A stretch of 64,000 bases of DNA from Ferrimonas balearica DSM 9799. Lineage in GTDB: Bacteria > Pseudomonadota > Gammaproteobacteria > Enterobacterales > Shewanellaceae. Below, piece after piece: positions 24,710 to 34,300 of this stretch (its first letter is position 1; every line of letters starts with the position of its first letter). The DNA lies in assembly GCF_000148645.1 (NCBI RefSeq), contig NC_014541.1, positions 2,503,139-2,567,138 on the forward strand, read 5' to 3'. The notes beneath the pieces were generated by a model that was not told the DNA's origin, searched no databases, and worked only from the letters and a program-made list of their open reading frames with translations. A program made the translations under genes and the position numbers.

Positions 24710-25585
24710 TCAGCGCGGATTGCCCGCCGCCTGCAGGCTTTGCAGATAATCCAGCCACTGGGGCCACAGGGTGTCGCGATGACGCTCAGTAAAGCCGCTG
24801 AAGTGCCCTACTCCGCCCCACGCCTTGAGGGTGTCCGCCGACACCAGCCGCAGTTCCGATTGGCCTGAACCATAGCGACTGGCCAAATCCTCAACCGCTG
24901 CGGGCGGCGCATAGTGGTCATCGGCAAAGCCATAGTGGCGAACCGGCCGGTCAAACTGGCGGTAAGCGTCCAAAGGCAAGCCATGGGAAGCGCAGAACAG
25001 GTAGTCGCGCCGACGCCCCCAGCGGGCCCACTGGCGCACAATGCCGCTGGGCAGATCACGACGTCCCAACCCCAGCCGTCGGGCCGGGAAACGCTCCCCC
25101 AGACTCAGTGCCGGTGCCAACAGGTGCCAGAACGCCCACATCGGCAGCGCCCGCTTGCCGTAGTGTCGCCAGTAAGGCACTGAGCTGGCCACCGTCAGGG
25201 CGCCGTCCACCCGCTCATGGCCCGGTACCAGCGCCAGCGCCTGGCCGCCAAAGCTGTGGCCAATCCAGTACACCGGGGCATCACCGGCGGTCTCGGTCAG
25301 CGCCGCCAGCGCTACCGCCAGATCCTGTTCCGCCCAGTGCACCAGACTGACGTCCGCAGGCGACGGAACGGTCAGTTCCGACGCGCCAACGCCACGGTAA
25401 TCCAGGGTTAAAACCCGATAACCATGCTGGCAGAGGTAGCGCGCCAGAGGATGATAGAAGGTTTGGGTTACCGCCAACGCCGGCGCAATCAGGATGTGGC
25501 CGCGTGGCGCGGCTTCGGGAACAAACAGGCTGGCCTGGATCCGCTGTCCATCGGGACAGGCCAATGCGAGAGAGTGAAGTGACAC
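24710..25585 (-). CDS. Alpha/beta hydrolase (COG4757-like)
   Basis: A serine hydrolase of 291 residues. The nucleophile elbow is GHSFGG; the acid is probably in FADDHYAPP and the His in GGVGHFSGF. The oxyanion region reads ILIAPALAVTQTFYHPLA, with YRVLTLDYRGVGASE after it, typical of predicted alpha/beta hydrolases of COG4757. I prefer a GTG start at 25585 because AAGGAG lies seven bases upstream; a TTG at 25636 would add 17 residues with no such site. Substrate unknown. It is 63 bases from the transporter gene upstream on the same strand, and the two may be co-transcribed. Confidence 0.82.
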   Translation of the reverse strand: MSLHSLALACPDGQRIQASLFVPEAAPRGHILIAPALAVTQTFYHPLARYLCQHGYRVLTLDYRGVGASELTVPSPADVSLVHWAEQDLAVALAALTETAGDAPVYWIGHSFGGQALALVPGHERVDGALTVASSVPYWRHYGKRALPMWAFWHLLAPALSLGERFPARRLGLGRRDLPSGIVRQWARWGRRRDYLFCASHGLPLDAYRQFDRPVRHYGFADDHYAPPAAVEDLASRYGSGQSELRLVSADTLKAWGGVGHFSGFTERHRDTLWPQWLDYLQSLQAAGNPR

Positions 25586-25648
25586 CTTGGGGCTCCTTGC
25601 CGTGGTCGACACCCCATCATTGGCGCTGTGGCGCAAGTTGGCAAGGGG

Positions 25649-26989
25649 CTAGTGGAACGCCTGCCAGATCGGCGCCCATCCCACCAGGCCCAGCAGAATC
25701 ACCAACAGCGCGGTGAGCTTCATGCGGTAACCCAACGGCAGCATCTCCTGACGCTGCACCACCCCGGCGCTGTAGAGCACCGCGTTGCCCGGTGTGGAGG
25801 ACGGCAGGATATAAGCGGTAGAGCCGCCCATGGCGAGAATGATGGCCACCTCCGCCATCTCCAGCTCCAGCGGCACCACCAGATACAGCACCATCGGTCC
25901 CCAGATCGCCACGGTGCCGGAGTTGGTCACAAACTCGGTAAAGGCCATGATGGTCACCAGCATGCCCAACACCAGCAGCGGCGCCGGGATCACTTCGCTG
26001 ATCGGCTGCAATCCGGCGCCGAGGCCACAAGCCACGCCCAGATGCTTCAGCACCTCACTCAGCACCAGCGCACTGACGAAGATCCCCACCGCCGGCCATT
26101 GCACGCCCCCCAGCAACGCCGTCACCCGCTCGCCGCTGAGCCAGGCCAGCGGCAGGATGGCCAACATCGGGATGGCAATGGCCAGCTGCCGCGCCAACTC
26201 ACCCTCCTGGCGATAGCACCACAGCCAACCCATCAGCACGCCGGAGAACACCAGCAGTATCCAGCGCTGGGACGGTGCCAGCGACACATCCTCGGGCTGG
26301 CGGGTTACCCGTTCGCCAAACTCCGGGGCAAACACCCGACGCGCCACCAGCGCCCCCAGCAGCCACAACGACAGGGTCAGCGGCAGCATCAGCTTAATCC
26401 AGTCCACCATATTGATTTCGGTCAGCCCCGCCACAATCAGGCTGGTGGTGCTGCCAATGATGGAGGAGATCCCCCCCATGGTGGCACTCAGCACAATCAG
26501 CACACCGATGTACTTCTGCAGTGGCGTGGCTTTTGTACCGTATTGATAGGGGGCCAAAGAGAGCGCCAGAGGGAAGAACAGCGCCACACTGGCCACGTTG
26601 GTGACCAGCATTGAGGTAAAGAACGCCAGGGTGGCAAACCCCGCCAGAGCCAGGCGCGGACGCCCACCGCTCCAGCGCAGCACTTTGACCTTCATCCAGT
26701 CGCCGAGGCCGCAGCGGTGAAACAGGTACGCAAAGACAAAGCCGAACACAAAGATGCTGATCACCGGGTTGACGGTTTTGGCCACCACCAACGAGGGGGA
26801 CACCACCCCGAGCAGCAACGCCACTGCGGGGATCATCACCCCGGCATACAGCGGCCCAATCACCCCCGTTGCCCAGCACAGGATCGCCAGCGCCAGCAGC
26901 CCAAGACCTTGGGCCATCGGCGGCATCAGGGCCAGCACCAGCGTGGCACCGGCCGCAACAGAAAGACTCAGTAAGTGACGCTGACTCAT
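25649..26989 (-). CDS. DASS/SLC13-type anion transporter
   Basis: A polytopic inner membrane protein of 446 residues of the divalent anion:Na+ symporter family. Paired hairpin motifs are visible as SSIIGSTTSLIVAG and TEFVTNSGTVAIWG, and the second-half YILPSSTPGNAVLYSAG block is the conserved substrate/sodium region. Family substrates are C4-dicarboxylates, citrate or sulfate. The nearby porin and fumarate-reductase-type flavocytochrome make a dicarboxylate plausible, but this is inference. Start at ATG 26989; an upstream TTG is in frame but has no better ribosome-binding site. Confidence 0.85.
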   Translation of the reverse strand: MSQRHLLSLSVAAGATLVLALMPPMAQGLGLLALAILCWATGVIGPLYAGVMIPAVALLLGVVSPSLVVAKTVNPVISIFVFGFVFAYLFHRCGLGDWMKVKVLRWSGGRPRLALAGFATLAFFTSMLVTNVASVALFFPLALSLAPYQYGTKATPLQKYIGVLIVLSATMGGISSIIGSTTSLIVAGLTEINMVDWIKLMLPLTLSLWLLGALVARRVFAPEFGERVTRQPEDVSLAPSQRWILLVFSGVLMGWLWCYRQEGELARQLAIAIPMLAILPLAWLSGERVTALLGGVQWPAVGIFVSALVLSEVLKHLGVACGLGAGLQPISEVIPAPLLVLGMLVTIMAFTEFVTNSGTVAIWGPMVLYLVVPLELEMAEVAIILAMGGSTAYILPSSTPGNAVLYSAGVVQRQEMLPLGYRMKLTALLVILLGLVGWAPIWQAFH

Positions 26990-27107
26990 GAACGCCCAAT
27001 CCAACAAAACTCAGTCGCCAGCGTAACAAAGCCGCCGTAACCGGAACGGGGTGCGGCTCCCGCCTTGGGATGACGGCCGCCGTTCAGTGAATGAAACGTG
27101 ATCCAGC

Positions 27108-27139
27108 GCCAGCAACCGCAGCAGGGATAGGTTGCTGGC
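27108..27139 (-). terminator. Hairpin after the porin gene
   Basis: GCCAGCAACC (27108-27117) and GGTTGCTGGC (27130-27139) form a perfect 10-bp stem with a 12-base loop just past the end of the leftward porin gene. No T-run follows on the minus strand. Confidence 0.5.
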
Positions 27140-27150
27140 ACGGGAAAGGG

Positions 27151-28167
27151 TCAGAACAGATACTTCAGGTGCGCCGTCAGCAGGGTGTCGTCGAACTCAG
27201 TGCGACCGGCCGCATCGGTAAACTCGCCATCGTAGTAGGAGGCGATGGCGCCCACCGTCACCTGTTTGGACAGGGCATAGTCGTAACCCAGCGAGTAGGC
27301 GTAGGCTTCACTGTCGGTGACGGTGTCCAGATCCGCCCCGGCATTGCTGGTGATCTTGCCCAGACCGGCGTTATCCATGCTCCACTGCGCCTTCACCTTG
27401 TGGGCGCCGTGTTTCCAGGCGGCGCTCAGCAACCAGGAATCGCCATCCAGGTTGGTGTACTGCAGTGACTCGGAATCCTGATACAGGGCGCCAAACTGCC
27501 AGCTGCCCAACTTGTAACCCGCCGCCACCCGCACCGCTTTGAGGCCATTGAGACCGTCGGCGTAAGCCAGCGCCAGATAGTGCGGGGTCTTTTTCAGTTT
27601 GCCGTCACCGTACACCAGGCTGACGGCATAGTTGTTGGCGTCGTCCAGCTCCGCCTTGCCACCGAAATCGTCTTCCGGGGTGTAGGTTGCGCCCAGCTGG
27701 AAACCCGCCAGTACCGGGGTGCGATAGGTGACGGTGTCACCCAGTCGATCGTTACCGGCAATCAAGCGGTTCATGTCGGACGAGGTGATATTAAATTGGT
27801 CAATCCCGCCTTCGATTTTCTTAAATACGGTGTCATTTCGTCCGAAGGTAATTTCACCGAATGAACCATCAAGCCCAATATAGGTATTACGAGACTTAAA
27901 GACATTCGACGCGCTGTTGTCGAAACTCTCAATACCTGCTTCGGCCTTATAGATAAGGTTAAGGGTTGATGAAATTTCGTGCGTTCCTTTCATGCCAATG
28001 TAGGAGGCGTAGTTCTCCAGACTGGCACCATCCACCTTTTCATTGCCGGCCAATCCGCTATCGGAGAAGGTGCCCCCAACCCAGAAACGGCCATAGAAAT
28101 CAGGGCTTTCAGCCAGTGCTGGAGCGGAAACGCTGGCGGTCAACAACACCAGAGCCATCTTTTTCAT
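27151..28167 (-). CDS. Outer membrane porin
   Basis: A general Gram-negative porin of 338 residues. Signal peptide KKMALVLLTASVSAPALA, then FYGRFWVGGTF, YIGMKGTHE and TYIGLDGSFGEITFGRND, the classic first strands and L3 region. The C-terminus LLTAHLKYLF ends in Phe, as required for barrel assembly. The start is ATG 28167 after GAGGAAG; an in-frame GTG lies six bases upstream. It diverges from the flavocytochrome gene and shares a 220-base control region with an FNR-type site. Confidence 0.92.
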   Translation of the reverse strand: MKKMALVLLTASVSAPALAESPDFYGRFWVGGTFSDSGLAGNEKVDGASLENYASYIGMKGTHEISSTLNLIYKAEAGIESFDNSASNVFKSRNTYIGLDGSFGEITFGRNDTVFKKIEGGIDQFNITSSDMNRLIAGNDRLGDTVTYRTPVLAGFQLGATYTPEDDFGGKAELDDANNYAVSLVYGDGKLKKTPHYLALAYADGLNGLKAVRVAAGYKLGSWQFGALYQDSESLQYTNLDGDSWLLSAAWKHGAHKVKAQWSMDNAGLGKITSNAGADLDTVTDSEAYAYSLGYDYALSKQVTVGAIASYYDGEFTDAAGRTEFDDTLLTAHLKYLF

Positions 28168-28263
28168 AGTCACTTCCTCTTATGATTTGGAGGGCAGTCT
28201 ATGATGCGAAGATGTTTCACTTTTTGAGGAAGCTCACAGGCAATTTCATTCCCCTTCAGAAAA

Positions 28264-28282
28264 ACTTAACGTCACTTAACGT
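28264..28282. promoter_or_regulatory. Tandem 9-bp direct repeat upstream of the flavocytochrome
   Basis: ACTTAACGT occurs at 28264-28272 and again at 28274-28282, one helical turn apart. TTAAC direct repeats at this spacing resemble ArcA-type or other response-regulator sites. It lies between the divergent porin and flavocytochrome genes. Confidence 0.4.
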
Positions 28283-28307
28283 AATTGAAATTAGCCGGAA
28301 ACTAACT

Positions 28308-28321
28308 TTGAAGCGGATCAA
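28308..28321. promoter_or_regulatory. FNR/EtrA-type operator
   Basis: TTGAA-GCGG-ATCAA matches the FNR consensus TTGAT-N4-ATCAA at nine of ten positions. It is centred about 75 bases before the flavocytochrome start codon, consistent with anaerobic activation. Confidence 0.65.
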
Positions 28322-28389
28322 AATTTTCATTTGCCAGCGATTGTTATCATTTTCCCCGTTAAATAACTCGACCTAAAAAGGGTGTGATG

Positions 28390-30153
28390 ATGAAACTCAA
28401 ATTAAGTGCACTGTCCGTTGCAGCGGTAATGCTTTCCCTGTCTGGCGCCGCTTATGCGCAAGGCGGTTCTCTGGCGGATTTCCATAAATCCATGGGCGGC
28501 TGTGACACCTGCCATACCAAGCCGCTGAAAGTCAGCGACAGCGAAACCCATGAAAACGCCCAGTGCCAAAACTGTCACGGCGGTTACGAAGACCTGGCCA
28601 ACGACAAGCTGGAGTTTGATCCGCACACCTCCCACCTTGGCGACATCAACTGCACCTCCTGCCACCGCGCTCACGATGCGCCGAAGATGTACTGCAACGA
28701 GTGCCACAGCTTCGACAACGTAGAGATGCCCTTCGCCGACACCAAAGCCAAGCCGGCCTGGGACGCCGAGTGGGATCAGGAAGCGATCGCCAAAGCCATT
28801 AAGGCGGGCCCGAAAGAGACCACCCAGGTGGTGATCGTCGGTGCCGGCTCTGCCGGTTACAACGCCGCCATCGCCGCCAAGCGCGCTGGTGCCGACGTGA
28901 TCCTGCTGGAGAAAGCCCCGTTCACCGGCGGCAACTCCATGCTGGCCGCCGGTGGCTTCAACGCCGTGGGTACCCCGCAACAGGCCAAGAAAGGGATCGA
29001 CGACAGCATTGACTCCTTTGTGGAAGACGCCATGAAGGGCGGCCGCTACCAGAACGACAAAGCGCTGGTGCAGATCATGGCGGAAGAGTCTGCCGACGGC
29101 GTTAAGTGGCTGGAGTCCCTGGGCGCCAACATGGATGACCTGAAGCGCTCCGGTGGCGCCAAGGTGGAACGTACCCACCGTCCGACCGGCGGCTACAGCG
29201 TGGGTCCGCACATTATCGACACCCTGCGCGCCGCCGCTGAGCGCGAAGGCATCGATGTGCGCCTCAACTCCCGCGTGGAGAAGCTGGTGCTGAATGACGA
29301 TCAGGCCATCGTGGGTGTGGTGGTACACGGTAAGCACTCCGGCCACAAGATGATCGGCGCTGACGCCGTGGTGCTGGCCACCGGAGGTTACGGCATGAAC
29401 AAAGAGATGGTGGCTTACTACCGCCCCACCTTTAAGGACATGACCAGCTCCAACAACGTCACTGCCACCGGTGACGGCATCCGCCTGGCCAAAGAGATTG
29501 GCGCGTCCATGACCGACATCGACTGGGTTCAGGCCCACCCGACCATCGGCAAAGACAGCCGCATCCTGATCTCCGAAACCGTACGGGGCGTGGGCGCCAT
29601 CATGGTAAACGTCCACGGTGAACGCTTTATCAACGAGCTGACCACCCGTGACCGTGCCTCCGACGCCATCCTTAAGCAGGACGAGCAGTACGCCTGGCTG
29701 GTGTTTGACGAGCAGCTGATCGAGAAGAAGCAGATGGTGCGCGGCTACGAGCACCTGGGCATGCTGAGCAAAGCCAACACCATTGAGGACCTGGCCAAGA
29801 TCACCGGCATGGAATCCCTGGCCAAAACCGCTGAGGACTACAACCGCTACCAGGCGGCCGGTAAAGATGAGGCCTTTGGCCGCAGCGATATGCCGCTGAA
29901 CCTGAGCCAGCCTCCCTACTACGCGGTGAAAGTGGCGCCGGGCATCCACCACACCATGGGTGGCGTTGCGGTGGACACCAACTCCAACGTGCTGAACCTG
30001 CAAAGCTGGCCGATCCAGGGCCTGTACGCCGCCGGTGAGGTGACTGGCGGGGGGCACGGCTACAACCGTCTGGGCGGTAACGCCATCGCCGACACCGTGG
30101 TCTTCGGTCGTCGCGCCGGTGAGCACGCGGCCGAGTACGCCACCAAGAAGTAA
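28390..30153 (+). CDS. fccA: Periplasmic tetrahaem flavocytochrome c, fumarate-reductase type
   Basis: About 587 residues with a Sec signal (LSALSVAAVMLSLSGAAYA). An N-terminal c-type domain carries four CXXCH haem motifs: CDTCH, CQNCH, CTSCH and CNECH. It is followed by an FAD domain starting VVIVGAGSAGYNAAIAA and the flavoprotein motif GGNSMLAAGG. Near the end IHHTMGGVAVDT and GLYAAGEVTGGGHGYNRLGG are typical of soluble Fcc3/FccA fumarate reductases of Shewanella and of related urocanate or methacrylate reductases. Three consecutive start candidates exist (GTG 28384, ATG 28387, ATG 28390); the last is best spaced from AAGGG. Likely electron donor is a CymA-type quinol dehydrogenase, not present here. 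Substrate among fumarate-like acids is inferred. Confidence 0.9.
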   Translation: MKLKLSALSVAAVMLSLSGAAYAQGGSLADFHKSMGGCDTCHTKPLKVSDSETHENAQCQNCHGGYEDLANDKLEFDPHTSHLGDINCTSCHRAHDAPKMYCNECHSFDNVEMPFADTKAKPAWDAEWDQEAIAKAIKAGPKETTQVVIVGAGSAGYNAAIAAKRAGADVILLEKAPFTGGNSMLAAGGFNAVGTPQQAKKGIDDSIDSFVEDAMKGGRYQNDKALVQIMAEESADGVKWLESLGANMDDLKRSGGAKVERTHRPTGGYSVGPHIIDTLRAAAEREGIDVRLNSRVEKLVLNDDQAIVGVVVHGKHSGHKMIGADAVVLATGGYGMNKEMVAYYRPTFKDMTSSNNVTATGDGIRLAKEIGASMTDIDWVQAHPTIGKDSRILISETVRGVGAIMVNVHGERFINELTTRDRASDAILKQDEQYAWLVFDEQLIEKKQMVRGYEHLGMLSKANTIEDLAKITGMESLAKTAEDYNRYQAAGKDEAFGRSDMPLNLSQPPYYAVKVAPGIHHTMGGVAVDTNSNVLNLQSWPIQGLYAAGEVTGGGHGYNRLGGNAIADTVVFGRRAGEHAAEYATKK

Positions 30154-30175
30154 TCCGGGATCCTCTCCCTCATCA

Positions 30176-30213
30176 CACAACAGCGGGGCCCTCGGGCTCC
30201 GCTGTTGTGTTTC
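30176..30213 (+). terminator. Rho-independent terminator after the flavocytochrome
   Basis: CACAACAGCGG and CCGCTGTTGTG pair, extended by GCC/GGC around a CTCG loop, and the stem runs into TTTCTG. Confidence 0.8.
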
Positions 30214-30281
30214 TGTGACACGGTGCCGTCCAACGGCCCGAGCTTCCCAGTACACTCGGGTGGCTTAAACAGGAACCGGAT

Positions 30282-31169
30282 ATGCGCATTACCCTGAAAC
30301 AACTGGCGGTGTTCAAAGCGATCTGCGACAACCGCCAACTCTCCAAGGCGGCCCGCCAGCTGCACCTTTCGGTGCCCGCAGTCAGCATGAATCTGAAAGA
30401 GCTGGAGAGTTCACTCGAAGCCAAGCTGCTGGAGCGCACACCCCACGGACTGGTGCTGACCGACGCCGGTAACCTGGCGTTGCAACAGGCCAATACCATC
30501 CTCAAACAAACCCAGCACCTGGAACAGATGTTCAAAGAGCAGGCCAAGGGGTTGGGCGGCAGCCTGAGCATCGGTGCCAACAAAACCTCCGGCAACTACG
30601 TACTGTCCCGCAAATTGCCGCGCTTTAAGGCGCTGTATCCCTCCGTCAGCACCCGCCTCAAGATCGACTCCAGCGCACTGGTGGAGGAGATGGTGCATCG
30701 CAATGAGCTGGATATGGCCTTTATTGGCCAGAAACCAAAGGACAAGAACATCCACTATCAGCGCTGGCGTAACGACCGCCTCTGTGTGGTGGCGGCCCCG
30801 GGCCATAAACTGGCACACCGGCCCGCGACGCCCGCTGACCTGACCGCCGCCACCTGGATCCTCGATGAGGAGGATTCCGCCACCCGCATCGAATCCCTTA
30901 ACCTGCTGAAAGAGCTGGGGGTGACGGTGCAGGATGAGATCATCATGAACACCATGGGCGCCATCAAGCGCGCCGTCGGTACCGGACTGGGCCTGTCGAT
31001 TCTGCCGATGCTGGCGGTCGACGCCGAACTGGAGCGCGGTGATCTGAAAGAGGTGCAGACCGGCGCCACCATCCCCGACCGGGACATCTACGTCATCTAC
31101 AAAGAGACCCAGCGGACCCCGCTGATGGAACGCTTCCTCGACTGCTGCGGCCTGCCGGTCAGCGAATAG
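30282..31169 (+). CDS. LysR-family transcriptional regulator
   Basis: A 295-residue LTTR. The winged HTH spans ITLKQLAVFKAICDN, SKAARQLHLSVPAVS and LEAKLLERTPHGLVLTDAG. The rest is the effector-binding domain, with IHYQRWRNDRLCVVAAPGH and ELGVTVQDEIIMNTMGAIKRAV typical of the CysB/CbbR-like group. It starts at ATG 30282 after AGGA. The terminator at 30176-30213 separates it from the flavocytochrome, but position suggests it might control that gene, the porin or the carrier. Target and ligand are unknown. Confidence 0.9.
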   Translation: MRITLKQLAVFKAICDNRQLSKAARQLHLSVPAVSMNLKELESSLEAKLLERTPHGLVLTDAGNLALQQANTILKQTQHLEQMFKEQAKGLGGSLSIGANKTSGNYVLSRKLPRFKALYPSVSTRLKIDSSALVEEMVHRNELDMAFIGQKPKDKNIHYQRWRNDRLCVVAAPGHKLAHRPATPADLTAATWILDEEDSATRIESLNLLKELGVTVQDEIIMNTMGAIKRAVGTGLGLSILPMLAVDAELERGDLKEVQTGATIPDRDIYVIYKETQRTPLMERFLDCCGLPVSE

Positions 31170-31193
31170 TGCACGCCTACCGCCGGTGAACCG

Positions 31194-31225
31194 GCAAAAA
31201 AGAGGCCGCTCCAGGATGAGCGGCC
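31194..31225 (-). terminator. Terminator of the imuA-imuB-dnaE2 operon
   Basis: GGCCGCTC (31204-31211) and GAGCGGCC (31218-31225) make a perfect 8-bp stem; on the minus strand it runs into TCTTTTTT. The stretch 31226-31352 holds no gene. Confidence 0.8.
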
Positions 31226-31352
31226 AAAGCAGGGTTCAACAAGGAATAGAGCGAAGCCAGAGACCGGGCGAGTTGGCTGTACGAGGATAGAGGCTCAGCC
31301 CCGGCACCGGCTTCATTGACCGTTACGGCGGTGGACCGCACGGCGATCACTT

Positions 31353-34300
31353 TTAACGAAAATCCCGTGACCGCACCGACAGGTGGCGGATCCGCTCCGA
31401 CCAATCTTCCAGTCGTCCGGCAATCACGTGGATCACCTCCCCTTCCCGCTCCAGGATGCCATTCACCTTCAGCAACCGGGCGGTCAGATAGGGCTGGCGC
31501 TGAGCCCGGGCGGTGTCGGCCCAGACCACCACATTGGCGTTGCCGGTCTCATCCTCCAGGGTAATAAAGGTGACACCGGAGGCGGTGCCCGGCCGCTGCC
31601 GTCCCACCACCAGCCCCGCCAGCTGCACCAGCTGGCCGTGCTGACAGCTCAGCAGCTGTGCCGCGGTCAGGCAGCGCGCCAGCTGGCCCTGTTCACGCAG
31701 CAGGCTCAATGGATGACGCCCCAGGCTCAATCCGGTTTGCTGGTAATCCGCCACAATCCCCTCCGCCTCATCCGGTCCGGACAAGGTCACGTCGGTGGTG
31801 GGCTCCAACTCGGCAAACAGCGGCAACTGCTGAGCCTCTCCGGCCAACAGCCAGCGCGCCTGATGGCGGTGTCCCGCCAGCTCCGCCAGGGCATCGGCGC
31901 TGGCCAGCGCCTCCAGCGCCCCCCGGTCCAGCCGGGCCAGGCTGACCAGCTGGTGCACCGAGCTGAAGCCCCCCTCCGGCCGCACCGCCAGCAGGGTTTC
32001 CACCGCCTGTCGGCTTAACCCCTTTACCAGCCTCAGGCCCAGCCGCAGGGCCATCTGACCCTGCACCGCTTCCACCTGATGATCCCACTGACTGTGGTTG
32101 ACCGACAGGGGCAGCACCTGACCGTTGTGACGCTGCAGGTCCTGAACCAGCTGAGACGGGGTGTAAAACCCCATCGGCTGGCTGTTAAGCAGGGCGCAGG
32201 TAAACGCCACCGGGTAGTGGTATTTCAGCCAGGCCGACGCGTAGGCCAGCAGAGCGAAACTGGCGGAGTGGGATTCGGGAAAACCGTACTCACCAAAGCC
32301 GCGGATCTGGCGGAAGATCTGATCGGCAAACTCGGCGCTGTAGCCGCGTTCCGCCATCCCCTGCTTCAGCTTGCGCTCAAACTTTTCCAGCTCACCATGG
32401 CGCTTCCAGCTGGCCATGGCCCGGCGCAACTTATCCGCTTCGCCGCCGGAGAAGCCCGCCGCCACCATCGCCAGTTTGATCACCTGCTCCTGAAAAATCG
32501 GCACCCCCAGGGTCCGCTCCAGCACCTCCCTCACCGCCTCGCTGGGGTAGCTGACCGGTTCCAGCCCATGCCGGCGCTTCAGATAGGGGTGCACCATATC
32601 CCCCTGGATCGGCCCCGGCCGGACAATGGCGATCTGCACCACCAGGTCGTAATAGCTGCGTGGCCGCAGCCTCGGCAGCATGTTGCTCTGGGCCCGCGAC
32701 TCAATCTGGAACACCCCGACGCTGTCGGCCCGGCACAGCATGTCATACACCGCCGGGTCATCCGCCACCACGTCCGCCAGCGCCATCGGCTGGCCTCGCC
32801 ACTGCCCCACCGACTGCAGGCAACGACGGATGGCGCTGAGCATCCCCAGCGCCAGAATGTCCACCTTCAACAGCCCCAGAGCTTCCAGATCATCCTTGTC
32901 CCACTGGATCACGGTGCGCTCGGCCATCGCCGCATTCTCCACCGGCACCAGCTCCGACAGCGGGCCTGCTGAGATCACGAATCCCCCCACGTGCTGGGAC
33001 AGGTGGCGGGGAAACCCCAGTAACTGCTCCACCAGGCGGATCAGCAGCAAGGCACGCGGACCGGTCAGCCCCAGTGCCGCCAGCTGGGCCTGCCAGGGTT
33101 GGCTCGGGTCACGGCGGTCGACGCCGCGCAGGCCACGCTCAATCAGCCCCTCATCAATGCCCAGCACCTTACCCAGATCCCGCATGGCACTTTTAAAGCG
33201 GTAACTGATCACCGTGGCGGCCAACGCCGCCCGGCCCCGCCCGTACTTGCGGTAGATGTACTGGATCACCTCCTCCCGACGCTGATGCTCAAAATCCACG
33301 TCGATGTCCGGCGGTTCATCCCGCTCCCGCGACAAAAACCGCTCAAACAGCAGGTTGACCTTGGTGGGGTCCACTTCGGTGATCCCCAGGCAGTAACACA
33401 CCACCGAGTTGGCCGCCGAGCCGCGGCCCTGGTGCAGAATCGCTTCACGCTTGGCGAACTGCACGATGTCGTAGATGGTGAGGAAGAAGTAGTGGTAGCC
33501 GAGCTCGTCGATCAGGGCAAACTCCTGCTCCAGCTGTCGGCTGACCGACTCCGGCACGGCCTCGCCATAGCGGCGCCGGGCGCCTTTCAGGGTTTCCTGG
33601 CGCAGATGGTCGCTGGCACTCATCCCTTCCGGCACCAGCTCCGCCGGGTACTCATAGCGCAGTTCATCCAGGCTGAACTGGCAACGGCTGGCCAGGCTGA
33701 CGGTGCTGGCCAGCCACTCGGCGCGGTGCCGCTGCACCAGCCTCGTCCGGGGTTTCAGGTACGCCTCTGCGTTACCGGCCAGACGACCACCGGCCTGCTC
33801 CAGCGAGCAGCCCAGGCGGATACAGGTCAGCGCGTCCAGCAACGGCTGCCGGGCTTTTTCATGCATCCGCACCGGGTCTGCCGCCACCATCGGCACCTCC
33901 AACTGCCGGGCCAGAGCCTCCTGAGCCGTCAGCCACTCCCCTTCGCCGCCGCGCAGCATCCGCTCCGCCACCAGAAAGATGCGTTCCGCAAAGCGCCGGG
34001 CCAGCCAACGTCCCCGCTCCAGCGCCTCAGTCGGCGCTGCCGGTGCCCACAGCAACAGGCAGTTGGGCAGCGTCAGGTCATCCCACTCCAGCCGGTACTG
34101 GCCCTTGTCACAGCGGCGTCGGGCCAGGGTGATCAGCGCCGACAACTCGCCGTAGCCCACCCGGTTCATCGCCAGCAGGATCAGGCGGTCCTGATCCAGC
34201 ACAAATTCGCTGCCGACAATCAGCTTCAGGCCCGCACTCTTGGCGGCCATATGGGCCTTGACCACCCCGGCCAGAGAGCACTCATCGGTCAGCGCCAGCG

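Noticed and set aside
28402-30255. 617-codon antisense frame opposite the flavocytochrome gene
   Set aside because: The sense strand encodes a clear multi-domain enzyme; the antisense product is His/Gly/Val-rich with no family pattern, typical of high-GC shadows.
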